Source: Bacteroidales bacterium
GTDB taxonomy: Bacteria; Bacteroidota; Bacteroidia; Bacteroidales; P3
NCBI GenBank assembly: GCA_017940465.1
Contig: JAGAYN010000049.1
Location: forward strand, 1-40,125
Direction of reading: 5' to 3'
DNA: 40,125 bases
Both the position numbers and the translations under genes were made by a program. This document shows positions 23,690 to 30,767 of the stretch, one piece after another. The notes beneath the pieces were generated by a model. The model ran no database searches. It worked only from the letters and a program-made list of their open reading frames with translations, and was not told the DNA's origin. Every line of letters starts with the position of its first letter. The stretch's first letter is position 1.

Positions 23690-24559
23690 ATGGCAAAAAT
23701 AGAACAAGGCATCCTGGGACCCTTCCGCGGAACGGTGGGCACCGTCATCGGCTACCGCTGGCGCGACCGCTGGTGCATGCGCGCCCGTCCCCGCCACTAC
23801 CACGACCGGCAATCCGAAGCGCAGCTCGTCCAGCGCTCGCGCTTCAAGGCGATGATACAGTTCGCCTCCCCCGCCACACCCCTCCTCCGCCTCGGCCTCC
23901 GCGCCTGGGCCGCCGACCACGGCCTCACCGAAGGCAACGCCTTCCTCCGCCTCAACCACCAGCACTTCCAAAACACACCGGACAATCTGAATAATCCGAT
24001 TACTCCGATTACTCCGACTACTCAGACTACTCAGATTACTCCGACTACTCAGATTACTCCGACCACTCCGATTAATCAGAACCCTCCCGTCAACTACCCC
24101 CTCCTCCGCTTCTCCCACGGCCACCTGCCGCCCCTCGCCGCCGCCCGGGCCGAGCGCCTCGACCCACTCACCGTCCGCGTCAGCTGGGACCGCGGCCTCG
24201 GACGCGGCACCGACCAGGTGCACCTCTATGCCTACTGCCCCGCCGCCGGCACCGGCCTCGCCGTGGCCACCGCCGAACGCAGCCGCAAAAGCATCCAGTT
24301 CCTCCTCCCACAGGAATTCGCCTCCGAAGAAATCCACCTCTGGGCCTTCGCCGAGGGCGCCTCGGGCGAGGTCTCCCCCACCCTATACATCCCCTTTGAA
24401 TCAGAACCCATTGAAAACCAGCTGCTATACGAAGAGCGCGGCCGCCATGCCATCGGCATGGAGAAGCCCCTCGGCGGTAGGCCGGAAACGCAGCAACTCC
24501 AACTGGCCTTCGACTTCGACCCACCCGCACTCGACATAGGGCCGCATCGCACGGATTAG
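23690..24559 (+). CDS. DUF6266-like protein with an internal 9-bp repeat tract and an extended 3' end
   Basis: The N-terminal ~95 residues (MAKIEQGILGPFRGTVGTVIG ... LTEGNAFLRLNHQHF, in parts) match the DUF6266 family of Bacteroidetes, whose function is unknown. Residues about 99-131 are a Thr/Pro/Asn/Gln/Ile-rich linker encoded by about eleven 9-bp units (23986-24084). The C-terminal half (VRVSWDRGLG, VHLYAYCP, EIHLWAFA) is a fibronectin-like beta region, also typical of the family. The expected end is near residue 240; here the frame continues into the antisense of hemW and stops 135 bp inside it, giving 289 aa. The start at 23690 gives the family N-terminus; an upstream ATG at 23594 is less likely. 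Confidence 0.75.
   Translation: MAKIEQGILGPFRGTVGTVIGYRWRDRWCMRARPRHYHDRQSEAQLVQRSRFKAMIQFASPATPLLRLGLRAWAADHGLTEGNAFLRLNHQHFQNTPDNLNNPITPITPTTQTTQITPTTQITPTTPINQNPPVNYPLLRFSHGHLPPLAAARAERLDPLTVRVSWDRGLGRGTDQVHLYAYCPAAGTGLAVATAERSRKSIQFLLPQEFASEEIHLWAFAEGASGEVSPTLYIPFESEPIENQLLYEERGRHAIGMEKPLGGRPETQQLQLAFDFDPPALDIGPHRTD
23986..24084 (+). repeat. 9-bp tandem repeat inside the DUF6266-like gene
   Basis: Eleven 9-bp units of the form TC(A/C)GA(T/C)TAC run in frame and encode a repetitive ITP/TTP/TTQ linker. The first and last units are degenerate. The same unit family (TCAGAATAC) makes up the array before etfB at 31912-31965. Confidence 0.85.
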
Positions 24560-25585
24560 CGGCTCGCGATACCGCTGCGGCAAGGCCGCAACCTGCAGCC
24601 CGCGCACAGTGCGGAGCGAGGTCATGAACAGCTCGTTGCAGGCGTCCCGCTCGCTGAGCAGCTCCTCCTCGAAATAAGGGCTGGCTTTACTAGTACCACT
24701 AGTTTGACTAGTGCCACTAGCCAAACTCGCCATATACCTCTCGTTATCTGCCAGGTTCCACCGGCGTTTTCCGCTGTGGGCGACCGAAGTGAAACCATCG
24801 TCGGAAAGAGCGAAACTGTGTGCCGCGGGCCCCAGCCCGAGGTAGGGCGTGCGGTCCCAGTAACGGCTGTTGTGGCGCGACTCGTAGCCGGGCCGAGCAT
24901 AGTTGCTCACCTCGTACTGCACAAATCCCTCTCGCGTAAACACCTCATGCAGCGCATGATACTGACGCACCACCTCCTCCTCGCCAGGCAGAGCCACGCG
25001 CCCCTGCTCCATCTGCATGGCCAGCGCCGTGCCGGGCTCGACGGTGAGGGCATAGGCAGAGATGTGGGTGACTAATTGAAAATTGAAAGTTGAAAATTGA
25101 AATTGCCTCGGCAGGCCGTAGATAAAATCCACGCTTATGTTCTCAAATCCAACGCTTTGCGCTGTCTCCAACGCCTGCAGGGCCTGGGCGGCGCTGTGGC
25201 GGCGGTTGAGGAGGTGGAGCATAGCGTCGTCGAGACTCTGGATGCCGACGCTCAAACGGTTGAAACCCAGCGACCGGAGCCCTTCGAGGTAGTCCCTGTC
25301 CAGGTCCTCGGGATTGGCCTCCAGCGTCATCTCCTCCAGGTGCGAAAGGTCGAAATGGCGGTGCAGCGCCTCCACGATGCGCCCCAACTCATTGAGGCTG
25401 AGAATCGAAGGGGTGCCGCCACCGAAATACAGCGTGCGCACCGGCCCCCGCCACTCGCCCTTCCGGAGAGCCATCTCGTTCACCAATGCATTGACATACC
25501 GCTCGTTGCTGCCCTGCGAAGGCCGCGAATGGAAGGCGCAGTAGGTGCACTTGCGGTGGCAAAAAGGGACGTGAATGTAGATCAT
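24425..25585 (-). CDS. hemW: radical SAM heme chaperone HemW
   Basis: HemW is a radical-SAM-fold protein that binds heme and is thought to deliver it to respiratory proteins. The 386-aa product starts MIYIHVPFCHRKCTYCAF with the CxxxCxxC cluster motif (Cys9, 13, 16), followed by the SAM-site strand FGGGTPS, EANPEDL, RLSVGIQSLDD and HISAYALTVEPGT, and a C-terminal domain ending AEGLLHADGMAAALF. Two segments are unusual: residues 161-171 (QFQFSTFNFQL) replace the normal helix before HISAY and are encoded by a 7-bp repeat; residues about 288-302 (SGT/SQT repeats) are encoded by a 9-bp repeat. The gene overlaps meaB by four bases (ATGA) and the convergent DUF6266-like gene by 135 bp. Confidence 0.92.
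   Translation of the reverse strand: MIYIHVPFCHRKCTYCAFHSRPSQGSNERYVNALVNEMALRKGEWRGPVRTLYFGGGTPSILSLNELGRIVEALHRHFDLSHLEEMTLEANPEDLDRDYLEGLRSLGFNRLSVGIQSLDDAMLHLLNRRHSAAQALQALETAQSVGFENISVDFIYGLPRQFQFSTFNFQLVTHISAYALTVEPGTALAMQMEQGRVALPGEEEVVRQYHALHEVFTREGFVQYEVSNYARPGYESRHNSRYWDRTPYLGLGPAAHSFALSDDGFTSVAHSGKRRWNLADNERYMASLASGTSQTSGTSKASPYFEEELLSERDACNELFMTSLRTVRGLQVAALPQRYREPLIRAMRPYVECGWVEVEGQLELLRFRPTAEGLLHADGMAAALFV
24689..24729. repeat. 9-bp tandem repeat inside hemW
   Basis: ACTAG recurs at 24689, 24698, 24707 and 24716 and as ACTCG at 24725, an exact 9-bp period. It is in frame and encodes the Ser/Gly/Thr-rich insertion near residue 295 of HemW. Confidence 0.8.
25076..25105. repeat. 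7-bp tandem repeat inside hemW
   Basis: TTG(A)AAA-type units start at 25076, 25083, 25090 and 25097, with a last TTG at 25103. The AT-rich tract encodes QFQFSTFNFQL, a low-complexity segment in a GC-rich gene. Confidence 0.8.
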
Positions 25586-26667
25586 CCGAGGAGGGAATCG
25601 GCTGCGGCGTAGGGACTGATTCTATTGTCAAGTATCTCGCGTCCAAGGGCTTCGATACGCTCCTCTATGCCAGGCGTGGCGTAGAAGCGCTCGCGCAGGC
25701 CGTTCTCGATGGCCTCGGTCATGATGCGCAGGTTCTGCTGCTGACGCTTGTGGTAGAAGTAGCCGTTGCCCTTGGTGAAGGTGACGTATTCCATCACGTC
25801 ATTCCACAGATCCTCAATGCCTTGCTTGGTATAGGCCGAGCAGAGCGACACCTTGACAGGCCACCCGCTCTCGGGCATGGGGAAGAGGTGGAGGGCGTTG
25901 CGGAACTGGGCGGCCGAGAGCTCAGAGCGCTGCATGTCGAGTTCGCACTTGTTGATGGCTATCATGTCGGCCATCTCCATGATGCCGCGCTTGATGCCCT
26001 GCAGCTCGTCGCCGGTGTTGGCCAGCTGGAGGAGGAGGAAGAAGTCGACCATCGAATGCGCCGCCACCTCGCTCTGGCCCACGCCGACAGTCTCGACGAT
26101 GACCACGTCGAAGCCGGCCGCCTCGCAGAGGGTGATGATCTCGCGCGTCTTGCGAGCCACGCCGCCGAGCGAGCCGGCCGAGGGCGAGGGACGGATGAAG
26201 GCGTTGGGGTCCACGGAGAGTTCCTCCATGCGGGTCTTGTCGCCCAGGATGGAGCCGCGGGAGCGCTCGCTGGAAGGGTCAATGGCCAGCACCGCAACCT
26301 TGTGATTGTGAGCCGTCAGCATCTTGCCGAGGGCTTCGATGGTGGTGCTCTTGCCGGCACCTGGGACGCCGGTGATGCCGAGGCGGACGCTCTTGCCGCT
26401 GTAGGGCAGGCAGCGCTCGATGACCTCCTGCGCTTTCTGCTGGTGGGCGTGCAAGGAACTCTCCACCAGGGTGATGGCGCGGCTCAACAGGGTGCGGTCG
26501 CCATGGCGTATGCCTGCCACCAGCTCCTCCACCGAAGGCTCCTGCGCCCGCTTGGCGCGCACACGTTCTATATAACTGGAACTCACCTGGTCGGGCTGCT
26601 GCACGCCGCCCTGTACGGAGAGGGCCGAATCGTAGTCAAAGTTGCTGTATAGATGCTTGTCTTCCAT
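25582..26667 (-). CDS. meaB: MeaB-type GTPase (methylmalonyl-CoA mutase chaperone)
   Basis: G3E-family P-loop GTPase that protects and loads B12 cofactor on methylmalonyl-CoA mutase. The 361-aa protein (start MEDKHLYSN at 26667) shows Walker A GVPGAGKST, AIDPSSERSRGSILGDKTRM, the switch region VETVGVGQSE, and the base-recognition NKCE. The C-terminal dimerisation arm (residues about 300-361) is present. No mutase gene is in the window; Bacteroidales use the mutase in propionate formation. It shares a four-base overlap with hemW. The promoter at 26692-26699 gives a leader of about 18 nt. Confidence 0.94.
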   Translation of the reverse strand: MEDKHLYSNFDYDSALSVQGGVQQPDQVSSSYIERVRAKRAQEPSVEELVAGIRHGDRTLLSRAITLVESSLHAHQQKAQEVIERCLPYSGKSVRLGITGVPGAGKSTTIEALGKMLTAHNHKVAVLAIDPSSERSRGSILGDKTRMEELSVDPNAFIRPSPSAGSLGGVARKTREIITLCEAAGFDVVIVETVGVGQSEVAAHSMVDFFLLLQLANTGDELQGIKRGIMEMADMIAINKCELDMQRSELSAAQFRNALHLFPMPESGWPVKVSLCSAYTKQGIEDLWNDVMEYVTFTKGNGYFYHKRQQQNLRIMTEAIENGLRERFYATPGIEERIEALGREILDNRISPYAAADSLLG

Positions 26668-26691
26668 AATAAAACGGTAACGCATGCACGG

Positions 26692-26699
26692 CAAATATA
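26692..26699 (-). promoter_or_regulatory. meaB-hemW -7 box
   Basis: TATATTTG on the minus strand, 25 bp before the ATG at 26667, immediately after the tRNA terminator. No -33 TTTG at normal distance. Confidence 0.6.
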
Positions 26700-26720
26700 T
26701 TGCAGAATGGAAAAAGAAAA

Positions 26721-26744
26721 AGGCACCTTCTTGCGAAAGTGCCT
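26721..26744 (-). terminator. tRNA terminator
   Basis: On the minus strand a 10-bp stem AGGCACTTTC/GAAGGTGCCT (one G-U) with loop GCAA is followed by TTTTTCTTTTT. It ends the tRNA transcript just before the meaB promoter. Confidence 0.85.
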
Positions 26745-26751
26745 CATTCTG

Positions 26752-26825
26752 TAGCGGGAACCAGACTTGAACTGGTGACCTCCGGGTTATGAATCCAGCG
26801 CTCTAACCAGCTGAGCTATCCCGCC
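26752..26825 (-). tRNA. tRNA with CAT anticodon (elongator Met, or Ile2)
   Basis: A 74-nt cloverleaf: acceptor GGCGGGA/TCCCGCT, D-arm GCTC-AGCTGGTTA-GAGC, anticodon loop TTCATAA (CAT at positions 34-36), T-arm ACCAG-TTCAAGT-CTGGT, discriminator A. No encoded CCA. It is not the initiator: there is no C1 mismatch and no GGG/CCC anticodon stem. The position 31-39 pair is A-C. Elongator tRNA-Met is the default call; a tRNA-Ile read by lysidine cannot be excluded from sequence alone. Confidence 0.92.
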
Positions 26826-26835
26826 AAACGAAGTG

Positions 26836-26867
26836 CAAAAGTACTAACTTTTCGCAAACTGGCCAAA
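26836..26867 (-). promoter_or_regulatory. tRNA promoter
   Basis: Minus-strand TTTG (26864-26867), 20 bp, TACTTTTG (26836-26843), ending 10 bp before the tRNA 5' end. A textbook Bacteroidetes promoter. Confidence 0.83.
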
Positions 26868-26982
26868 TAATTTTGCAAAATAATTTGCAAAACACTATTA
26901 TCCAACATCCTGCAAACGCCAGACACGCCTCCCTCCCGCTGCAAAATCCCCAATCATCATGCACCTCGATATCCCTTTTTGA

Positions 26983-28311
26983 CTACGGCAGCACCGTCAA
27001 GTCGCGCACCAGGCGCACGGAGTAGCCGTAGAAGACATACCTTGACAGGAACTGAATATCGCTGCCAAAGGAGAATATGTAAGACGTATTGGAACCGTAA
27101 TAAGACGAGGACCAGTAATAGCCCACCTGCGTGACTTTGCTGAGAGTCACCCCATCGCGGTATCCAGCGGCGGGCAGGAACACGGCTCCTGCATCCTGCA
27201 ACTGATTCCACTGGGTGTTGTTGTAGTTGTTCGTGGTGAAGTCGTTGGCATTGGTGTAGATGGCAACACCGCTGACGGCCGTCCAGTTGTCGGGCAGGAG
27301 GATGAGTCCGGGGATGCCGTTCACCGTGGCGCGGGCGCGGAGCGCGGTGGCATTGGATCGGCCGGAGACGAGGTAGTTCCACTCATTCGCGGCCAGCGTA
27401 CGCCACACCCCGGCGGTATCGCCGCCGCCCTCGATTGTGTTGTGCACCCCCCAGTCATAATGTGTTGTAGCGATGTCTCCAGTGACATACGAGCTCACGC
27501 TTGAAGAACTCGTATGAGGGTACTTGCCATTGTAGCCGCTGGTGCCGTAGCCGAAGAGGTCTATCCAGCCGGTGTCGGTCATCGAGATGTTGGCATTGGC
27601 AGTGCCCACCATGTCCTCCTGGTGCTGGGCGAAGCGCCAGGTCTGCGTCGAGGCGCGGCACTGCAGGTTGCCGCGCGAGAAGGCTATGCGGTTGGCCGCC
27701 GAGATGCTGAAGACGCCCGGCAGGGTACCCTCCACATCGGCAGGGCTGCGGTCGTAGGGATGCAGGGCGAAGGTGTCGTAGACCACGCTGTCGCGCACAC
27801 GCACCACCTCGCGGACGAAGACCGTGTCGCGCCTGATGCTGTCGAGGGCGGCGCGGAGGGCGGCAAGCTCATCCTCGAGGCCGCCGCCGGCATTGGCGGC
27901 ATAGAGGGCGTAGGGCACGGACATGAGCTGCTGCGTGGTGACGAGGATGAAGTTCTGCCCGCCGTCGGGGTCCACCTGCGTCTTGAGGAACCAGGGGCCG
28001 GCCGACCAGTCCACCGACAGCTCCATGGTGCTGTTTACCAGTGGGGTACCCTGCCCCACCGTGATGGAGAACAAGCCGGCGGCATCGGTCGCAGGCTCGT
28101 GCAGTTCGGCATAGCGTTCCACACCGAGGGCGTTGCCCTGCACCAACGCAATGCGCACAGCCACAGTGCGGTTGGCCACGGCGGCGCCACTGTTGTCGCG
28201 CACCACGGCCTGATAGGCAAAGCCCTGCGGAGCCTGCGCGCTGACGGGATGGGAATTCATGAACTGAAGGCAGGCAACGGCTGCCATGACGATAAAGGTC
28301 AGTCTCTTCAT
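26983..28311 (-). CDS. secreted protein with FISUMP-like C-terminal domain
   Basis: A 442-aa exported protein. The signal peptide (about 1-25, ending VSAQ) is followed by a Bacteroidetes N-terminal region PQGFAYQAVVRDNSGAAVANRTV typical of surface proteins with a following beta domain (described in parts). A short coiled-coil-like segment (about 148-170) links to the C-terminal domain (about 200-440) with GTSGYNGKYPH, LPAAGYRDG, GYYWSSSYYGS and a final YGYSVRLVRDL, resembling the FISUMP/DUF1566-type lectin-like domain. No enzyme motif is evident. It overlaps the upstream T9SS-sorted protein gene by four bases, so the two are one operon. Confidence 0.82.
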   Translation of the reverse strand: MKRLTFIVMAAVACLQFMNSHPVSAQAPQGFAYQAVVRDNSGAAVANRTVAVRIALVQGNALGVERYAELHEPATDAAGLFSITVGQGTPLVNSTMELSVDWSAGPWFLKTQVDPDGGQNFILVTTQQLMSVPYALYAANAGGGLEDELAALRAALDSIRRDTVFVREVVRVRDSVVYDTFALHPYDRSPADVEGTLPGVFSISAANRIAFSRGNLQCRASTQTWRFAQHQEDMVGTANANISMTDTGWIDLFGYGTSGYNGKYPHTSSSSVSSYVTGDIATTHYDWGVHNTIEGGGDTAGVWRTLAANEWNYLVSGRSNATALRARATVNGIPGLILLPDNWTAVSGVAIYTNANDFTTNNYNNTQWNQLQDAGAVFLPAAGYRDGVTLSKVTQVGYYWSSSYYGSNTSYIFSFGSDIQFLSRYVFYGYSVRLVRDLTVLP

Positions 28312-28760
28312 AGTTTAGTGATTTTAAAGGTTTTGTCATCGATTTGCAGCATATACATGCCTGCTGCGAAGGCACCGAGGTCGAGAGTGAGCGAGGGACC
28401 GCTCCAGGTCGTGGAAGCCATCAGCCGCCCGTCGAGGCTGTAGAGGCGCACCTCGGAGGGCACCTCCCCTGCCCCTTCGCGCGAAAGCGTGAGGCCGCTC
28501 ACGGCAGGATTGGGGAACACCGACAGCGTGCAAGGCGCATCGCTCTGCCGGGCAATGCCGACCTCTTCCACGATGAGGGGCTGCACCACGCCCTCGCGCA
28601 GACGCCCGTCGGGCGTGGCCGCCGCGGCCACCTGCCCCACGCTGTATGACAAGGCATAGCCCCCGCCCCGGGCGGAACCGCCAGTGGCGGCAACCGCCGT
28701 CTGCCCCCACGCCGCCACGGCTGCGCAGAAGGCCACTGTTGTCATCAGGATTCGTTTCAT
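28308..28760 (-). CDS. small secreted protein with type A T9SS sorting domain
   Basis: A 150-aa protein: signal peptide (about 1-19), a short linker region, and a C-terminal domain of about 75 residues (LSVFPNPAVSGLTLS ... YSLDGRLM ... AAGMYMLQID ... FKITKL). PNP near the start, the G in the middle, GMY and the terminal Lys-rich end are the type A sorting signal of the type IX system. Little is left for a passenger domain (about residues 20-75), so it may be a minimal surface anchor or partner. The promoter lies at 28797-28827. Confidence 0.85.
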   Translation of the reverse strand: MKRILMTTVAFCAAVAAWGQTAVAATGGSARGGGYALSYSVGQVAAAATPDGRLREGVVQPLIVEEVGIARQSDAPCTLSVFPNPAVSGLTLSREGAGEVPSEVRLYSLDGRLMASTTWSGPSLTLDLGAFAAGMYMLQIDDKTFKITKL

Positions 28761-28796
28761 AGTTATAAAGTATTAATCAATAGTTGAAACCGGATG

Positions 28797-28827
28797 CAAA
28801 AATACAGAAAAAAGAGGAAAGGGCAAA
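28797..28827 (-). promoter_or_regulatory. promoter of the two secreted-protein genes
   Basis: Minus-strand TTTG (28824-28827), 19 bp, TATTTTTG (28797-28804), about 30 nt before the ATG at 28760. Confidence 0.72.
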
Positions 28828-28903
28828 GAAAAATCACCCTCGGAAACGGGGGGGGTATTTTTACCTGGAATACAGGCAGTTACGACATGAAAAAAAAATC
28901 GCG

Positions 28904-29995
28904 TCAGGGACGGAAAAGGGGCGCATCGGGCAGCAATCCGCTTACATTTCCGCCGATATTGTCCCGGCTGGCCCCCGTGACCGAGGCGAGGGCATTGACC
29001 CTGCCGCCCAGGCGCAGGTAGCCCAGCATAGCAAAAATCATAGCCTCTTTGTAGTTGATTATCAAATCATCGGGAAGCACTATCTCAACAATTGGTTCAT
29101 ATTTCTTCACGCACTCCAGCAGGAACCTGTTATAGGCTCCGCCGCCCGTCACCAGCAGGGAGCGGATACCACGGCGCGAGACGACCGTAGCAATCTGGAA
29201 TGCAATGTGTTCCGTCACGGTGCGCAACAGGTCCTCCACAGGGAGCGACGAGCCCTCCACCAGCGGCCAAAAGCGCTCCAGGAACCATTCTTTCCCGAGT
29301 GATTTAGGCGCAGGAAGTGAATAGTAATCAAGACTATTCAGCGTTTCATTCAAGTTTTGATTAAGGATGCCGCGGCGTGCGTTGCACCCCTCGTCGTCAT
29401 AGGGCAGGCCGAGCCGCTCGGCCAGGCGGTTGAGGGCCATGTTGCAGGGGCAGATGTCGAAAGCGATGCGGCTGGGCGCGGAGGAGGGCGGCTGGGCGGC
29501 AGGCTCACGGAAGGAGATATTGGCGATGCCCCCGAGGTTGAGACAGGCATCGAACTGACTGAACAACAGCTCATCACCTATCGGTACCAGCGGGGCACCC
29601 TGGCCGCCAAGGGCCACGTCGAGGGTGCGGAAATTGCCCACCACCGGCAGGCCGCATTCGGCAGCGATGGCGTCGAGGTCGCCTATCTGGGCAGTGAGGC
29701 CGAGAGAGGGCTGGTGGAAGACGGTGTGCCCGTGCGAGGCCACGGCCTCGGCAGAGAGGTTTTGATCGCGCAAGAAGTCTCTGATTTCCATACCAAAGAG
29801 ATGCCCCAACTCAACGTTTGCTTTAGCATAGTCGAGGGCACTGGCGGACTCCAGCGAGGCCAGCCGCCGCTGCCACTGCGGGGAGTAGGGGCGCGTGGTG
29901 GCGGCGAGGATGGTGCAGGAGGCGTCGGAAACGTCGCAAAGGGCGAGGTCAATGCCGTCGAGCGAGGTGCCTGACATAAGTCCAACTATCTGCAT
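28904..29995 (-). CDS. anmK: anhydro-N-acetylmuramic acid kinase
   Basis: Phosphorylates and opens 1,6-anhydro-MurNAc released during peptidoglycan turnover, giving MurNAc-6-P for recycling. The 363-aa protein starts MQIVGLMSGTSLDGIDLAL, the ATP/sugar-binding signature of AnmK, and has SHGHTVFHQP, LNLGGIANIS, FDICPCNMALN and VTGGGAYNRFLLE. All are positioned as in ASKHA-fold AnmK enzymes. It is a single gene with its own -7 box; the murQ partner is not in the window. Confidence 0.95.
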   Translation of the reverse strand: MQIVGLMSGTSLDGIDLALCDVSDASCTILAATTRPYSPQWQRRLASLESASALDYAKANVELGHLFGMEIRDFLRDQNLSAEAVASHGHTVFHQPSLGLTAQIGDLDAIAAECGLPVVGNFRTLDVALGGQGAPLVPIGDELLFSQFDACLNLGGIANISFREPAAQPPSSAPSRIAFDICPCNMALNRLAERLGLPYDDEGCNARRGILNQNLNETLNSLDYYSLPAPKSLGKEWFLERFWPLVEGSSLPVEDLLRTVTEHIAFQIATVVSRRGIRSLLVTGGGAYNRFLLECVKKYEPIVEIVLPDDLIINYKEAMIFAMLGYLRLGGRVNALASVTGASRDNIGGNVSGLLPDAPLFRP

Positions 29996-30047
29996 ATCAG
30001 TTCAGTTTACGGTGTTTTAAACACAGAAACACAGTTCTTCCAGGGTG

Positions 30048-30055
30048 CAAAGATA
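30048..30055 (-). promoter_or_regulatory. anmK -7 box
   Basis: TATCTTTG on the minus strand; transcription would start near 30041, about 45 nt before the anmK ATG. Confidence 0.62.
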
Positions 30056-30083
30056 CACATTTTTCTGCACAGGGTGGATAGAT

Positions 30084-30182
30084 GCTCCAAGGAGACTCCG
30101 AGCCACCCCACACCGGAGCACAGACCAACTCCGAGACAACTCCGAGTCAACTCCGTATCAACTCCGAGTCAACTCCGAGTGC
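30084..30182. repeat. 11-bp tandem array between anmK and ridA
   Basis: ACTCCG recurs at 30128, 30139, 30150, 30161 and 30172 in CAACTCCGAGT-like units, and degenerate units keep the same phase at 30084 (GCTCCA) and 30095 (ACTCCG). Nine units in all, in the divergent spacer. The sequence after it (30183-30300) is G-rich and shows no gene. Confidence 0.82.
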
Positions 30183-30326
30183 GGTACGGGAAGTTTGGCG
30201 GACGGGGTCGTGGGCGGTGGCGGAGGAGGGTGGCAACGAGTGGTGGCAGGAGGTGCACAAACGGGTGATATTCAGCATGGTGATAAATAATTGAAAAAAA
30301 TATGTGCGCGATTGGAAAAATGTGTG

Positions 30327-30334
30327 TAACTTTG
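30327..30334 (+). promoter_or_regulatory. ridA operon -7 box
   Basis: TAACTTTG, 40 bp before the ridA ATG, followed by GCAG. No clear -33 box. It would drive ridA, acyl-CoA dehydrogenase and etfBA. Confidence 0.68.
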
Positions 30335-30374
30335 CAGTTCAAAAATCATAAAGAACGAGAAACATAGACACGTA

Positions 30375-30749
30375 ATGAAAAAAATCATCAACACCCCCAA
30401 CGCCCCTGCCGCCATCGGCCCCTACAGCCAGGCGGTGCAGGCCGGAAACACGCTTTACATTTCGGGACAAATCCCCATCAACCCTGCCACCAAAGAGGTG
30501 CCCGAAGGCATCACGGCGCAGACCGAGCAGGTGATGCAGAACATCAAGGCCATCCTCGACGAGGCCGGCTACACGTTCCAGGACGTGGTGAAGAGCACCT
30601 GCCTGCTGGCCGACATGGAGTATTTCAAGCCGATGAACGAGGTGTACGCCAAGTACTACAACACCGACTGCCCCGCCCGCGCGGCCTTTGCCGTGAAGGG
30701 CCTGCCGATGGGCGTATTGGTTGAGATTGAGACAATTGCAGTGAAATAA
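30375..30749 (+). CDS. ridA: RidA family enamine/imine deaminase
   Basis: Hydrolyses reactive enamine/imine intermediates made by PLP enzymes such as threonine dehydratase. The 124-aa protein has the family pattern: PAAIGPYSQAVQAGNTLYISGQIP at the start (in parts), EQVMQNIKAIL in the helix, VVKSTCLLADM and the C-terminal CPARAAFAVKGLPMGVLVEIE, including the catalytic Arg. It is 18 bp before the acyl-CoA dehydrogenase and likely cotranscribed; the metabolic link between them is unclear. Confidence 0.96.
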   Translation: MKKIINTPNAPAAIGPYSQAVQAGNTLYISGQIPINPATKEVPEGITAQTEQVMQNIKAILDEAGYTFQDVVKSTCLLADMEYFKPMNEVYAKYYNTDCPARAAFAVKGLPMGVLVEIETIAVK

Positions 30750-30767
30750 AAAACTATACAGATAAAC

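Noticed and set aside
23986-24084. CRISPR or minisatellite-like noncoding array on its own
   Set aside because: The 9-bp units are in frame within a gene and encode a continuous linker without spacers.
30084-30182. CRISPR array
   Set aside because: Units are only 11 bp and contiguous with no spacers, and no cas gene is near.
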